Notes under the pieces: generated by a model
Seen by the model: only the letters and a program-made list of their open reading frames with translations
Told to the model about the DNA's origin: nothing
The model's database searches: none
Source of the DNA: an uncultured Bacilli bacterium
GTDB taxonomy: Bacteria; Bacillota_I; Bacilli_A; RF39; UBA660
DNA: 31,536 nt
Direction: 5' to 3'
NCBI GenBank assembly: GCA_934122215.1
Contig: CAKOWF010000009.1
Coordinates: forward strand, 1-31,536
Position numbers and translations under genes: made by a program
Shown here: positions 31,467 through 31,536 of the stretch, in pieces
Position numbering within the stretch: position 1 is the first letter of the stretch
How the letters are laid out: each line of letters opens with the position of its first letter

Positions 31467-31536
31467 AGCGTGAGATATCACGCAGGAACACTCTTACGAA
31501 CTAAAGATGAGAGTGTGCAACCAAAACCCCCTGAAG
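31467..31536 (+). ncRNA. Structured 5' leader RNA, truncated by the window end
   Basis: The first hairpin GCGTGA/TCACGC (31468-31473 with 31478-31483, loop GATA) starts at the predicted transcript end. The second, ACACTCT/AGAGTGT (31488-31494 with 31510-31516), has a 15-nt loop. A C-rich single strand (ACCCCC near 31526-31531) follows, which could pair with something beyond the window. It is much richer in G and C than the surrounding DNA, as structured RNAs in AT-rich genomes are. I do not recognise it as any riboswitch or ribosomal-protein leader class. Confidence 0.55.

Noticed and set aside
1..31536. Mycoplasma-type code with TGA as Trp
   Set aside because: TGA acts as the stop of xseA, the second glycosyltransferase, the cytidylyltransferase and LCP1, each overlapping the next ATG, and conserved Trp positions use TGG.
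31467..31536. Assignment of the final leader to a known riboswitch (glmS ribozyme, THF, T-box, L20 leader considered)
   Set aside because: None of the conserved core sequences I know for these classes is present in the visible part.
1..31536. CRISPR array, insertion sequence, prophage or tRNA gene
   Set aside because: No regularly spaced repeats, transposase or integrase motifs, or cloverleaf-capable segments were seen.

Overview
The window comes from a very AT-rich bacterium that uses the standard code (TGG for Trp, TGA as a stop). Every recognised gene lies on the + strand. Gene content (obg, fmt, secG, nusB, xseAB, truB, trmB, recG), LytR-CpsA-Psr ligases that need a peptidoglycan wall, very short spacers and AT-rich coding point to a low-GC, compact-genome Firmicute. 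My best guess is one of the uncultured gut Bacilli formerly placed with Mollicutes (RF39-like). That placement is inference from composition and gene content.

Layout. 1-1053: a small accessory unit. It has a promoter, a 13-codon Trp-rich ORF and a strong terminator, then a membrane protein resembling CPBP proteases but lacking their histidines, and an overlapping 44-residue single-span membrane protein. 1096-5547: housekeeping genes obg, fmt, secG, nusB, xseA, xseB, closed by a terminator. 5567-8943: a RhuM-Fic protein with a structured leader, then a NatAB-like ABC exporter. 8957-10801: truB and an unrecognised membrane protein. 10815-26065: a surface-polysaccharide locus. It has an initiating phosphoglycosyl transferase, three glycosyltransferases, an EpsG/Wzy-like polymerase, LicD, a Wzx-like flippase, a cytidylyltransferase plus SDR pair, two LCP ligases, a VanZ-like protein, a GDP-mannose enzyme and another nucleotidyltransferase. 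26117-29206: trmB, a lipoprotein and three probable envelope-associated proteins (one acidic, one DUF948-like, one YtxH-like). 29277-31424: a possible 33-codon ORF, a large palindrome and recG. 31432-31536: a strong promoter driving a structured leader RNA cut off by the window end.

How the genes fit together. The polysaccharide locus reads as a Wzx/Wzy-type pathway. The small PGT loads the first sugar phosphate on undecaprenyl phosphate and the GTs extend it. LicD probably adds a phospho-polyol or similar group from a CDP donor made by the cytidylyltransferase/SDR pair. The flippase and polymerase export and polymerise the unit, and LCP proteins link the polymer to the wall. GDP-mannose supply suggests mannose or a derivative in the repeat.

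Two architectural habits stand out. In thirteen transcription units the -10 box ends only 16-24 nt before the start codon, so 5' UTRs are minimal and the few long leaders deserve attention. In eight genes the stop codon lies inside the terminator hairpin. The most intriguing candidate for something undescribed is the Trp-rich mini-ORF unit at 16-186 and the membrane genes after it.
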